A DNA stretch of 12,679 bases from Planctomycetota bacterium (GTDB taxonomy: Bacteria > Planctomycetota > Phycisphaerae > Phycisphaerales > SM1A02): assembly GCA_009924765.1 (NCBI GenBank), contig RFQW01000015.1:1-12679 (forward strand), written 5' to 3'. Below the pieces are notes generated by a model. That model had not been told where the DNA came from. It saw only the letters and a list, made by a program, of their open reading frames with translations, and did not search any database. The position numbers and the translations under genes were made by a program. Shown one piece after another: positions 1 through 6,665 of the stretch. Each line of letters starts with the position of its first letter. Within the stretch, counting starts at the first letter, position 1.

Positions 1-1640
1 TGAACTACGACGCTCGCCCCACCGGCGTGACGATCGGTCAGGCCAACGAGGCCGACAACGCGACCACGATCAACGACACGTGGCAGACCATCTCCGGTTT
101 CCGCTGCAACCGCGGCGCGGTGTCACAGGCGGACTGCGATGGCAACGCCAGCGTGGACGCGCTGGACGTCGCCTTCGGCCTTGGCAGCGACTGCGACGGC
201 GACGGTGCTTTGGATGACTGCGGATTCAACGCGGCGCAGCCCTGCACCACCAACGCGGCCCGCGCCTTCTGCCCCGCGGGCATCGTGAGCAGCAGGCGAA
301 ACCCGGCGCCGGCGGCCAGCGACTACTTCGGGCAGTCGGTCGGCTGTTCGGCCACAGTGGCCGCCGTGGGCGCGCCAGGCGACGATGATCGTGGAAGTTT
401 CGCCGGAAAGGTCGCGATCTACGAGCGAACCGGTGAAGTGTGGGCCTACGCAGGCACGGTGTACGCACCTGATGCCGCAGCCAGCGCGCAGTTCGGTGCA
501 TCGGTGGCCGTGGATCGTGATCTGGTGCTGGTCGGCGCTTCCGCGGCCAATGCCGGAGGCATTCCGACGGGCCGTGTGTACGTATTCGCGCGCACACCCG
601 GTGGCTGGAGCGTGGTGCAGACCATCGAGTGTCCCATGCCGACCTACGGTGATCTGTTCGGCGACAAGATGGTGGTGCGGGACGGCCTGTTGCTGGTCGG
701 TTCGCGCGGCAATCGAGCGAATGCGCTGGTATCCGCCGGCGCCGCGTTCGTGTTCGAGCGCGCCGGCGATGCATTCACGTTCCGACAACGCCTCACGGCA
801 CCCACGCCGCAGACGCAGGCGCTGTTCGGCCTCGCGGTCGCCACGGATGGTGCGCGCATCGTGGTCGCGACGCCATACGAAACGACCGGCAACATCATGA
901 CGGGTGCCGCGTACGTGTACACGCGCGTCGACGGTGCATGGACGCTCGAGACCCGCCTGCAGGGATCCAACACATCCAGCCGCTTCGGCAGTGCCGTGAC
1001 GATCGACGGTGACCGTGTTGTCGTGGGCGCCCCGGGCGACACGTACGCCGGCTACGAGGCGGGTGCGGTGTATAGCTACCGATTCGCCGGTTCGTGGTAC
1101 CCCACCACGGTGTTGCGGCCAAGCATGAACAGCGACCGCACGCGCCTTGGAAACGGCGTGGCGCTGTCGGGTTCGCGACTGCTCGCTTCCACCAAGCCGG
1201 ACCAGAGCGCCACGGGCGTGACCACGCTGTTCCTGGAACAGGGCGTGGACTGGATCCGTCAGTCCACCCAGTATTCCGGCAACGCGCTCTTCATGCAGCG
1301 CGACTTCGGCATGGTGGGCGCGCCCTACAGCGACGAGCTGGCGGTGGATTCGGGCGCTGCGCGCATCATCATGTGGGCAAGCGACTGCAACGGAAACGGC
1401 ATTCCGGATCGCTGCGACATCGATCTGGGGGCGGCCTCGGATGCGAACGGCAACGGCGTGCCCGATGCGTGCGGCGAGGCGATCTACGACCTCGATGGCA
1501 ACGGTTTCGTGGACTTCGGCGACGTGTCGCTGGTCCTGCTGAACATGGGTGCATGCCCGGCTCCATGCCCCTACGACCTTTCGGGCGACGGCTGGGTGGA
1601 CTCGGGCGACCTCTCGTTGTTGTTGCTGCAATTCGGATAA
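1..1640 (+). CDS. Secreted FG-GAP seven-bladed propeller protein with dockerin-like C-terminus, 5' partial
   Basis: The frame is open to the left edge (first full codon at base 3), so the true start and any signal peptide lie outside the window; the GTG at 27 is only the first possible start inside it. An Asp/Gly-rich calcium-type loop segment lies at about 130-225. Seven FG-GAP-like repeats follow, with the FG or equivalent motif at bases 327, 492, 657, 825, 984, 1146 (LG) and 1290 (FM), each continuing into a strand such as VVVGAPGD. The spacing is 53-56 residues for the first six, which suggests a complete seven-bladed beta-propeller. From about 1380 come two thrombospondin-3-like repeats (DCNGNGIPDRC, DANGNGVPDAC). 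The end (about 1485-1637) has two dockerin/EF-hand loops, DLDGNGFVD and DLSGDGWVD, each followed by a Leu-rich helix. Such ends are common on exported Phycisphaerae proteins. The likely role is extracellular calcium-stabilised binding or adhesion; the ligand is unknown. The dehydrogenase-like gene follows after 9 bases. Confidence 0.85.
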   Translation, partial: NYDARPTGVTIGQANEADNATTINDTWQTISGFRCNRGAVSQADCDGNASVDALDVAFGLGSDCDGDGALDDCGFNAAQPCTTNAARAFCPAGIVSSRRNPAPAASDYFGQSVGCSATVAAVGAPGDDDRGSFAGKVAIYERTGEVWAYAGTVYAPDAAASAQFGASVAVDRDLVLVGASAANAGGIPTGRVYVFARTPGGWSVVQTIECPMPTYGDLFGDKMVVRDGLLLVGSRGNRANALVSAGAAFVFERAGDAFTFRQRLTAPTPQTQALFGLAVATDGARIVVATPYETTGNIMTGAAYVYTRVDGAWTLETRLQGSNTSSRFGSAVTIDGDRVVVGAPGDTYAGYEAGAVYSYRFAGSWYPTTVLRPSMNSDRTRLGNGVALSGSRLLASTKPDQSATGVTTLFLEQGVDWIRQSTQYSGNALFMQRDFGMVGAPYSDELAVDSGAARIIMWASDCNGNGIPDRCDIDLGAASDANGNGVPDACGEAIYDLDGNGFVDFGDVSLVLLNMGACPAPCPYDLSGDGWVDSGDLSLLLLQFG

Positions 1641-1643
1641 AAC
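1638..1643 (+). promoter_or_regulatory. Candidate -10 element (TAAAAC) for the dehydrogenase-like gene
   Basis: TAAAAC ends 6 bases before the ATG at 1650 and overlaps the TAA stop of the upstream gene. The overlap with a stop codon makes this the weakest example of the leaderless-type pattern, since TAA would be there anyway. No Shine-Dalgarno is seen between the stop and the ATG. A TTGTTG at 1617-1622 could be a poor -35 with a 15-base spacer. Confidence 0.3.
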
Positions 1644-1649
1644 GCGCGC

Positions 1650-4600
1650 ATGCTCGAACTGCCGCTGCTCGTCGCCATCCTGGCCATCACCCCCGACGAC
1701 GAGAAGGAACCGCCGCACGACCCCGAAGGCATCACGCTGCCCGACGGCTTCAAGTGGGACGAGTGGGCGCGCGAACCGCTGGTGCCCGATCCAGTCGCGT
1801 TCACGGTGCTGCCCGATGGTTCGCTGTTCGTGTGCGAGAGCGAGCGGCAGGATCGCGGCGTGGAGGACAACCGCTACTCGCCCTACTGGCTGCTGGATGA
1901 CCTGGCGTGCACCAGCATCGAGCAGCGACTGGCCATCTACGAGAAGTGGAAGGACAAGAAGGAAGGCGGCATGGCGTGGTTCAGCAAGTACGCCGATCGT
2001 GTGCGTCGCCTGCGTGACACCGATGGCAACGGCAAGGCCGACCAGAGCACCAATTTCTCCGGCGACCTGCGCGAGCCGCTCGATGGCACCGCGGCGGGCG
2101 CGTTGCAGGTGGGCGATGCGCTGTGGGTGACGTGCATCCCGAACGTGTGGCGCTTCATCGACCGCGACGGTGACGGTGTGGCCGAGGTGCGCGAGAAGCT
2201 GTTCACCGGCTTCGGCGTGAAGACCAGCCTGCGCGGACACGACATGCACGGCCTGGTGCAGGGACCCGATGGTCGCATCTACTGGTCGATCGGCGATCGC
2301 GGCTACAACGTGAAGACGAAGGAAGGCAAGGTGCTTGCGGCGTCGAACACCGGTGCCGTGTTCCGCTGCGAACCGGATGGATCCAATCTCGAGGTGTTCT
2401 ACGAAGGCCTGCGCAATCCGCAGGAGATCGCCTTCAACGATGCCGGTGATCTGTTCACCGTGGACAACAACTCGGACGCCGGCGACAAGGCGCGCGTGTG
2501 CTATCTGCCCGACGGCGGCGAGACGGGCTGGGAGATGCCGTACCAGACCCTTGAAGCCGCGAACAAGCGTGGCCCGTGGGAACAGGAACATCTGTGGTTC
2601 ACGTTCGACCCCGCCGACACGCTGCAGGCCGCGTGGCTCACGCCGCCGGTCGCGCATCTCACCAGTGGTCCGTCCGGCTTCGCCGCGTATCCAGGCACGG
2701 GGTTCCCTGCCGAGTTCAACGGCACCTTCCTGATCACCGACTTCCTTGGTGGCGACGCGTACAGCCAGGTGTGGCGATTCGGCGTGAAGCCCGCCGGTGC
2801 CGGCTACGAGATGGTGAATCCCGAGATCTTCATCAAGGATGTGCTGCCCACCGACGTGGAGTTCGCGCCCGATGGTCGCCTGTACGTCAGCGACTGGTGG
2901 AACGGCTGGCAGAGCGACGGCAAGGGACGCATCTATCGCGTGTGGCATCCGGAGTCCATGGCCAAGCCCGCGGCGCAGCAGGTTGTGCAGGTGCTGAAGC
3001 AGGGGTTCCGCGATCGAACCACCAGCGAGCTGGTGGCGCTGCTGGATCATGACGACCGCCGCTTGCGACAGGGCGCCCACCTGGAACTGGCCGAGCGTGG
3101 CAGCGCGGCGCTGACCGCGTTGAACGCTGTGCTGGATGGAGCGGACAGCTCGGAGCGCGCGCGACTGCATGCACTGTGGGCGATGCAGATCATCGCGCGA
3201 CGACAGGCGGGCAAGCCCGCTGGCACGGCGGCATGCAAGGCGCTGATCGCCATGTGCGGCAGCAGCGACGACGAGATGCGCGCCCAGGCGGCCCGTGCAC
3301 TGGGCGACGCCACATGCCCCGGCGCGGCGGAAGCGGTGCGACCATTGGCCACCGAGGAATCCGCGCGCGTGCGCTCGATGGCCTGCAGCGCGCTCGGCAG
3401 ACTGAAGGACGCGGAGGCGATCCCCGAACTCACCGCCATCCTGTGGGAAAACGAGAACCGCGATCCGTGGCTTCGCCACGCGGCCGCCACGGCGCTGGCA
3501 CGCATCGGCGACTCCGCCAAGCTGCAGACGATGGCGGCGGACGGTTTCGCGCAGGTGCGACTGGGCGCGGCGCTGGCCATGCGACGCATGCGTGATCCGG
3601 CCATCGAGCGCCTGCTGTTCGATCCAGACACGGGCGTGGCGCTGGAAGCGGCGCGAGCCATCAACGACCTCGACATCAACGCCGCCATGCCCGGCCTGGC
3701 GGCGCTCGGCGATCGGTTCACCGACGCGGCGTCGAACGCGGATGTGGGCGGCTTCACGGCCGACAACCCACGCACACTGCCGTTGCTGCGACGCGTGATC
3801 GCCGCCAATCGGCGCGTGTCCGATCCGGCCGCCGTGGCGCGACTGGCGGAACTCGCGCGCAGTTCGCGCATTCCTCCGGCGGCTCGACTGCTTGCCATGG
3901 AGGCACTGGCGGAATGGGCGGCACCCGGTCCACGCGAGCCGGTGCAGGGCCATGTGATCTTCATCGATCCGGCCTCGCGCGATCAGGCTGCGTGGAAGCG
4001 CACGCTCACCAATCGCCTTCCAGCGCTGGTGACCAACGCGCCCGACGAGGCCGTGCGCGACAAGGCGCGCGAGCTGGCCGCGAAGGCCGGCATCGCGCTC
4101 GACTCCGCTGCGGCGCTGCGAACCGCGCTCGACGCAAAGGCGGATTCCTCCGAGCGCATCGCCTGCCTGAAGCAGCTGGAACAGGAAGGCGGCGCGCCGC
4201 TCGACCAGGCGGTGCGGGCGGCGCTTGCATCCAGTGATCCAGCCTTGCGTGCAGCGGCGCGTGACGCACTCGCGCGACGCGATCCGGCCGCCGCGCTGCC
4301 GTTGCTCCGCGCGGCGTTGAACGAAGGATCGGTTCCCGAGCGTCAGGCCGCCATCCGCTCGCTTGCCTCGATCCAGTCACCCGAAGCCGACACAGAGCTG
4401 GCGACGCTCGCGACATCGCTGCTCGACGGTTCGCTTGCACCGGCGCTGCAGCTCGATGTCTCCGAGGCCTATCTGTCGCGCGCTTCCAAGGAGAACCCGG
4501 TCGCCGCATGGAAGGCTGCGCAGTCGTCGACCGACCCGCTGGCGCCATTCATGATCTGCCTTGAGGGTGGAGATGCCGAACGCGGCCGTCGCGTGCTGAA

Positions 4601-4844
4601 CGGACACGCAGGCGCGCAATGCCTGCGGTGCCACGCGCTCGCGGGCGGCGGCGGTCACGCCGCACCATCGCTCGAAGGCGTCGCGCGCCGCTACGACCGC
4701 AAGGGGCTGCTGGAAAGCCTCATCGTTCCCAACGCGAAGATCGCGCCGGGCTTCGGGCCCACCAGCGCCATGCCCACCATGAGCGTGCTGCTCACGCCGC
4801 GCGAGATCCGTGATGTGGTCGCGTACCTCTCCACGCTGCAATGA
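1650..4844 (+). CDS. PVC-type membrane-bound dehydrogenase-like protein: beta-propeller, HEAT repeats, cytochrome c
   Basis: This is a 1064-residue protein. Residues about 4-13 are hydrophobic (LPLLVAILAI) and may be a short export signal, though no basic residue precedes them. Residues about 30-435 form a glucose/sorbosone dehydrogenase-like propeller, with typical pieces HDMHGLVQGPDGRIYWSIGD near 197 and FAPDGRLYVSDWWNGW near 410. Residues about 450-900 are Ala/Leu/Arg-rich helical repeats of HEAT type. The C-terminus is a small cytochrome c: heme site C991-L-R-C994-H995, then Met-containing APGFGPTSAMPTMSVLL, which could supply the axial Met, and a closing helix ending VAYLSTLQ. This order matches the planctomycete/verrucomicrobial membrane-bound dehydrogenase and heme-binding domain families (TIGR02604 and TIGR02603 types), which occur widely but mostly lack a known substrate. 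A periplasmic redox role on a sugar or alcohol is inferred. The ATG at 1650 is the first after an in-frame TAA at 1638, so it cannot start further upstream than that. Confidence 0.88.
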   Translation: MLELPLLVAILAITPDDEKEPPHDPEGITLPDGFKWDEWAREPLVPDPVAFTVLPDGSLFVCESERQDRGVEDNRYSPYWLLDDLACTSIEQRLAIYEKWKDKKEGGMAWFSKYADRVRRLRDTDGNGKADQSTNFSGDLREPLDGTAAGALQVGDALWVTCIPNVWRFIDRDGDGVAEVREKLFTGFGVKTSLRGHDMHGLVQGPDGRIYWSIGDRGYNVKTKEGKVLAASNTGAVFRCEPDGSNLEVFYEGLRNPQEIAFNDAGDLFTVDNNSDAGDKARVCYLPDGGETGWEMPYQTLEAANKRGPWEQEHLWFTFDPADTLQAAWLTPPVAHLTSGPSGFAAYPGTGFPAEFNGTFLITDFLGGDAYSQVWRFGVKPAGAGYEMVNPEIFIKDVLPTDVEFAPDGRLYVSDWWNGWQSDGKGRIYRVWHPESMAKPAAQQVVQVLKQGFRDRTTSELVALLDHDDRRLRQGAHLELAERGSAALTALNAVLDGADSSERARLHALWAMQIIARRQAGKPAGTAACKALIAMCGSSDDEMRAQAARALGDATCPGAAEAVRPLATEESARVRSMACSALGRLKDAEAIPELTAILWENENRDPWLRHAAATALARIGDSAKLQTMAADGFAQVRLGAALAMRRMRDPAIERLLFDPDTGVALEAARAINDLDINAAMPGLAALGDRFTDAASNADVGGFTADNPRTLPLLRRVIAANRRVSDPAAVARLAELARSSRIPPAARLLAMEALAEWAAPGPREPVQGHVIFIDPASRDQAAWKRTLTNRLPALVTNAPDEAVRDKARELAAKAGIALDSAAALRTALDAKADSSERIACLKQLEQEGGAPLDQAVRAALASSDPALRAAARDALARRDPAAALPLLRAALNEGSVPERQAAIRSLASIQSPEADTELATLATSLLDGSLAPALQLDVSEAYLSRASKENPVAAWKAAQSSTDPLAPFMICLEGGDAERGRRVLNGHAGAQCLRCHALAGGGGHAAPSLEGVARRYDRKGLLESLIVPNAKIAPGFGPTSAMPTMSVLLTPREIRDVVAYLSTLQ

Positions 4845-4848
4845 TGCG

Positions 4849-4865
4849 CGCCGCGGCGAGCGGCG
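4849..4865. terminator. Possible bidirectional terminator hairpin between convergent genes
   Basis: CGCCGC (4849-4854) pairs with GCGGCG (4860-4865) around the 5-base loop GGCGA, in the 27-base gap between two convergent stop codons. The stem is all G/C but no T-tract follows on either strand, so it is not a classical intrinsic terminator. Such short stems are also expected by chance in DNA this GC-rich. Confidence 0.25.
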
Positions 4866-4871
4866 GCGTGA

Positions 4872-5702
4872 TCACTGACCGCGATGAAAGGTGAAGGTCA
4901 GCGTGCGCGTGGCATCGGCGCCGGCCTTCGGCGCAAGCTGGATCTGGAAGGTCTCGGGCCCCGCGAAGTACGCCTTGCCGTTCAGGCTCCAGCCCGGACG
5001 CCCATCGCTCCACGCGATGCCCGCCGCCATCGCGCCATCCGGACCGATCTTTCCCTTCAGCGTGGCGCTCACTGGCTGGTTCCACTCGGCGGTGTTGAAC
5101 GCATCGTCCACCAGCTGCCCGCTCACGGTGCCGTCCGCGGCGATGCTGGCGACGCCGGAACCGTAGTCCGGACCACCGTCGTACCAGTTCACGATCCAGT
5201 TGCCGGTCCACTGCTTCTGGAAATCCGGCTGCACCGTCTTCGCGGGTTCGCCGAAGGGCGGCTTGCCCGAGACGCCCTGCTCATGCAGCGACAGCACGAT
5301 CATGCCGGAAGCGGGTCCCGAGTCGGGCAGCAGATTCACGCCTAGCGATCCCAGCGCCTCGTTGCTGCAATCGCCGCTGAAGCCCGCGGCCGCGCCGCCC
5401 ACCCAGCTCACCTGCAGCTTCATCCGTCCGCCGTTCACGCGACCATCCAGCGTGGCCATGCGCGGGGTTCCCACGGCACCTGGCTGCATGGCCGCATCAC
5501 GCAGCGAGCCGCGCACGCGTCCATCGGCATCGATCACCAGGCGCGCAGAGCCGCCTTCGCCACCCTGCCGAGCCATGAAGCTGCCGGACCACCGGCCCGC
5601 GAGCGACACGTTCGCCTTCGGTCCAGCGCCTGCCGCCGGCGCGGCGCATCCGGACACTCCGATCACGCAACCGATCACCGCGACGATGGCAAGGATTCGC
5701 AT
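4872..5702 (-). CDS. Putative lipoprotein with two tandem lipocalin-like halves
   Basis: The product is 276 residues. The N-terminus is a clear lipoprotein signal: a hydrophobic stretch from I3 to V16 and the lipobox V-S-G-C19, so it should be lipidated on Cys19 and anchored in a membrane. The mature part has two halves that look alike. Residues 35-110 begin LAGRWSGSF, continue with a strand and turn VIDADGRVRGSL, then DGRVNGGRMKLQVSW. Residues 166-246 begin WTGNWIVNW, continue with SIAADGTVSGQL, then KGKIGPDGAMAAGIAW. This suggests an internal duplication of a small beta-sheet domain. I do not recognise a named family and do not assign a function. It is convergent with the upstream dehydrogenase-like gene (27-base gap) and lies downstream of the SDR gene on the same strand, beyond a hairpin-bearing spacer. 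A -10-like TAGCAT ends 7 bases before its ATG. Confidence 0.8.
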   Translation of the reverse strand: MRILAIVAVIGCVIGVSGCAAPAAGAGPKANVSLAGRWSGSFMARQGGEGGSARLVIDADGRVRGSLRDAAMQPGAVGTPRMATLDGRVNGGRMKLQVSWVGGAAAGFSGDCSNEALGSLGVNLLPDSGPASGMIVLSLHEQGVSGKPPFGEPAKTVQPDFQKQWTGNWIVNWYDGGPDYGSGVASIAADGTVSGQLVDDAFNTAEWNQPVSATLKGKIGPDGAMAAGIAWSDGRPGWSLNGKAYFAGPETFQIQLAPKAGADATRTLTFTFHRGQ

Positions 5703-5709
5703 GCGCCGG

Positions 5710-5715
5710 ATGCTA
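5710..5715 (-). promoter_or_regulatory. Candidate -10 element (TAGCAT) for the lipoprotein gene
   Basis: Read on the minus strand, TAGCAT occupies 5715 down to 5710 and is followed by 7 bases (CCGGCGC) and then the ATG at 5702. It fits TAnnnT. No Shine-Dalgarno lies in the 7 bases. A -35 at the usual distance would fall inside the inverted repeat, and none is recognisable there. Confidence 0.4.
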
Positions 5716-5729
5716 ACGCTGCAAGATTC

Positions 5730-5798
5730 GAGGGACGGGGGTCGTTATTGGAATCGGTGCGCACGACAGCGCGGTGCCAATAACGACCCCCGTCCCTC
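5730..5798. repeat. Perfect 22-bp inverted repeat, REP-like hairpin
   Basis: The left arm 5730-5751 (beginning GAGGGACGGGGGTCG) and the right arm 5777-5798 are exact reverse complements over 22 bp. Between them are 25 bases, in which GCGC at 5759-5762 can pair with GCGC at 5769-5772 around ACGACA to give a smaller apical stem. The arms contain AT-richer blocks (TTATT) unusual for this GC-rich DNA. It starts 31 bases past the SDR stop codon, so it could end SDR transcription or protect its 3' end, but no T-run follows (GAATCTTGC on the SDR strand). A long exact palindrome in a spacer also fits a dispersed REP-type element of the kind moved by RAYT (TnpA_REP) transposases. No transposase gene and no second copy are present in the window. 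Confidence 0.8.
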
Positions 5799-5829
5799 AT
5801 TGACTTCGCACCGCGCGCCAATGCACGCA

Positions 5830-6627
5830 TCAACCCTGCATCGCCAACTGTCCGCCATCCACGGGAATCAGCGCGCCATTCACGAATGACGCTGCAGGCG
5901 AGCACATGAATGCCACCACCGCAGCGATCTCTTCGGGCAAACCCAAACGCCCGACCGGAATGCGAGACACCGTCTCGCGCTCGATGTCCTGCACCGTGCT
6001 GCCCGCTCGACTCGCGCGCCCCTGCATGATCGCCTGCAACCGACCCGTGCGCGTGGACCCTGGCATGACCATGTTCACGGTGATGCCGAATGCGCCAAGT
6101 TCACCGGCCATCGTGCGCACCCAGTTGCCCATGGCCGCACGCACCACATTGCTCACGCCCAACCCACGCAGCGGCGTCACCACGCTGGTGCTCGTGACGG
6201 CCACCACGCGCCCGAATCCGGCCGCACGCATGCCGGGCGCGAACGCCTGAAGCAGCCCCTGCGCGGTGCCCACATGCTGTCGCACCGCCTTCTCGATGTC
6301 CGCGCCCTGCGCATCCACCAGGAATCCCGGCGCCGGACCACCCGTGTTGGCAACCAGCACATGCACCGCGCCCAGCCGCGACACCAGGCCGTCGGCCGCA
6401 CGCTCCATGGCCGCCGGATCCGCGTGATCCTGCAGCAGCACCTCATGCGCGCCACCGGTCACCGCAGGAAGCTCACGAAGCACCTTGGCCAACCCCTCGT
6501 CATTGCGCCCCGACAGCACCACGCGCGCGCCTGCACTCGCGAGCGCCATCGCGCATGCTCGCCCGATGCCCTGCGACGCACCTCCCACGAACGCCACGCG
6601 TCCCGACAGCGATTCTGAACCGTTCAT
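5830..6627 (-). CDS. SDR-family oxidoreductase, BKR-like, with atypical catalytic tetrad
   Basis: The 265-residue length is typical for a classical SDR, and the Rossmann fold is clear. The cofactor motif is G15-G-A-S-Q-G-I-G22, slightly off TGxxxGxG. N94-T-G-G97 replaces NAGG, S146 and S148 lie on the catalytic strand, and there is a late PGSTRTGR cofactor loop and a C-terminal PVDGG motif. The catalytic YxxxK is absent: at the expected place stands S159-N-V-V-R163. This matches the BKR-like SDR subgroup (cd05344 type), annotated as 3-oxoacyl-ACP reductase-like although its tetrad is imperfect. Enzyme activity and substrate are therefore uncertain. The ATG at 6627 was chosen because the preceding residues of the longer frame lie antisense to the kinase gene and because a -10-like TACCTT ends 6 bases upstream. 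It is divergent from the kinase gene, 38 bases away. Confidence 0.88.
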   Translation of the reverse strand: MNGSESLSGRVAFVGGASQGIGRACAMALASAGARVVLSGRNDEGLAKVLRELPAVTGGAHEVLLQDHADPAAMERAADGLVSRLGAVHVLVANTGGPAPGFLVDAQGADIEKAVRQHVGTAQGLLQAFAPGMRAAGFGRVVAVTSTSVVTPLRGLGVSNVVRAAMGNWVRTMAGELGAFGITVNMVMPGSTRTGRLQAIMQGRASRAGSTVQDIERETVSRIPVGRLGLPEEIAAVVAFMCSPAASFVNGALIPVDGGQLAMQG

Positions 6628-6633
6628 GCATGC

Positions 6634-6639
6634 AAGGTA
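6634..6639 (-). promoter_or_regulatory. Candidate -10 element (TACCTT) for the SDR gene
   Basis: On the minus strand the order is GGC, TACCTT, GCATGC, ATG: the hexamer ends 6 bases before the start codon. The preceding GGC is shared with the DUF1579 gene promoter candidate (GGCTACCCT). No Shine-Dalgarno is present, which fits a leaderless message. Confidence 0.45.
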
Positions 6640-6653
6640 GCCGCCGAGCGGCG

Positions 6654-6659
6654 TACCAT
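6654..6659 (+). promoter_or_regulatory. Candidate -10 element (TACCAT) for the kinase gene
   Basis: TACCAT is followed by GCCGTG and the ATG at 6666, the same 6-base spacing as the SDR gene on the other strand. The GTG at 6663 is an alternative start only 3 bases after the hexamer, too close for a leaderless start, which favours the ATG. No clear -35 is seen. Confidence 0.45.
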
Positions 6660-6665
6660 GCCGTG

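Larger units (their letters stand above)
5703..5829. other. Intergenic spacer between the SDR and lipoprotein genes
   Basis: This is the largest gap in the window. It holds the perfect inverted repeat at 5730-5798, a 27-base stretch on the lipoprotein side that carries a candidate -10, and a 31-base stretch on the SDR side with no recognisable signal. I see no small gene: the frames crossing it are short and differ from the neighbours in composition. Confidence 0.7.
6628..6665. promoter_or_regulatory. Compact divergent promoter region between the SDR and kinase genes
   Basis: The 38-base gap separates two divergent ATGs. At its centre GCCGC (6640-6644) pairs with GCGGC (6648-6652) around CGA, flanked by GTA (6637-6639) and TAC (6654-6656) with one bulged base. 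The flanking GTA/TAC belong to the -10-like hexamers of the two genes. A symmetric site between two promoters could bind a dimeric regulator, but GC-rich palindromes this short also arise by chance. Confidence 0.35.

Noticed and set aside
123..3953. Very long minus-strand open frame (1276 codons) opposite the first two genes
   Set aside because: It lies exactly codon-on-codon with the plus-strand genes, so its stops can only arise at TTA, CTA or TCA codons, which are nearly absent here (it ends at a Ser TCA at 123). The product is Arg/His/Ala-rich with no domain.
4849..4865. Strong intrinsic terminator between the convergent genes
   Set aside because: The 6-bp GC stem lacks a T-run on both sides, so it is kept only as a low-confidence feature.
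5675..5905. Small minus-strand gene across the hairpin spacer
   Set aside because: The frame simply reads through both palindrome arms (giving mirrored NNDPRPS-type pieces) and overlaps the ends of both neighbours; no start signal or domain.
6555..6665. Longer N-terminus for the kinase gene, from 6555
   Set aside because: The added 37 residues overlap the SDR gene on the other strand, look like random GC-rich translation, and would start before the promoter candidate at 6654.
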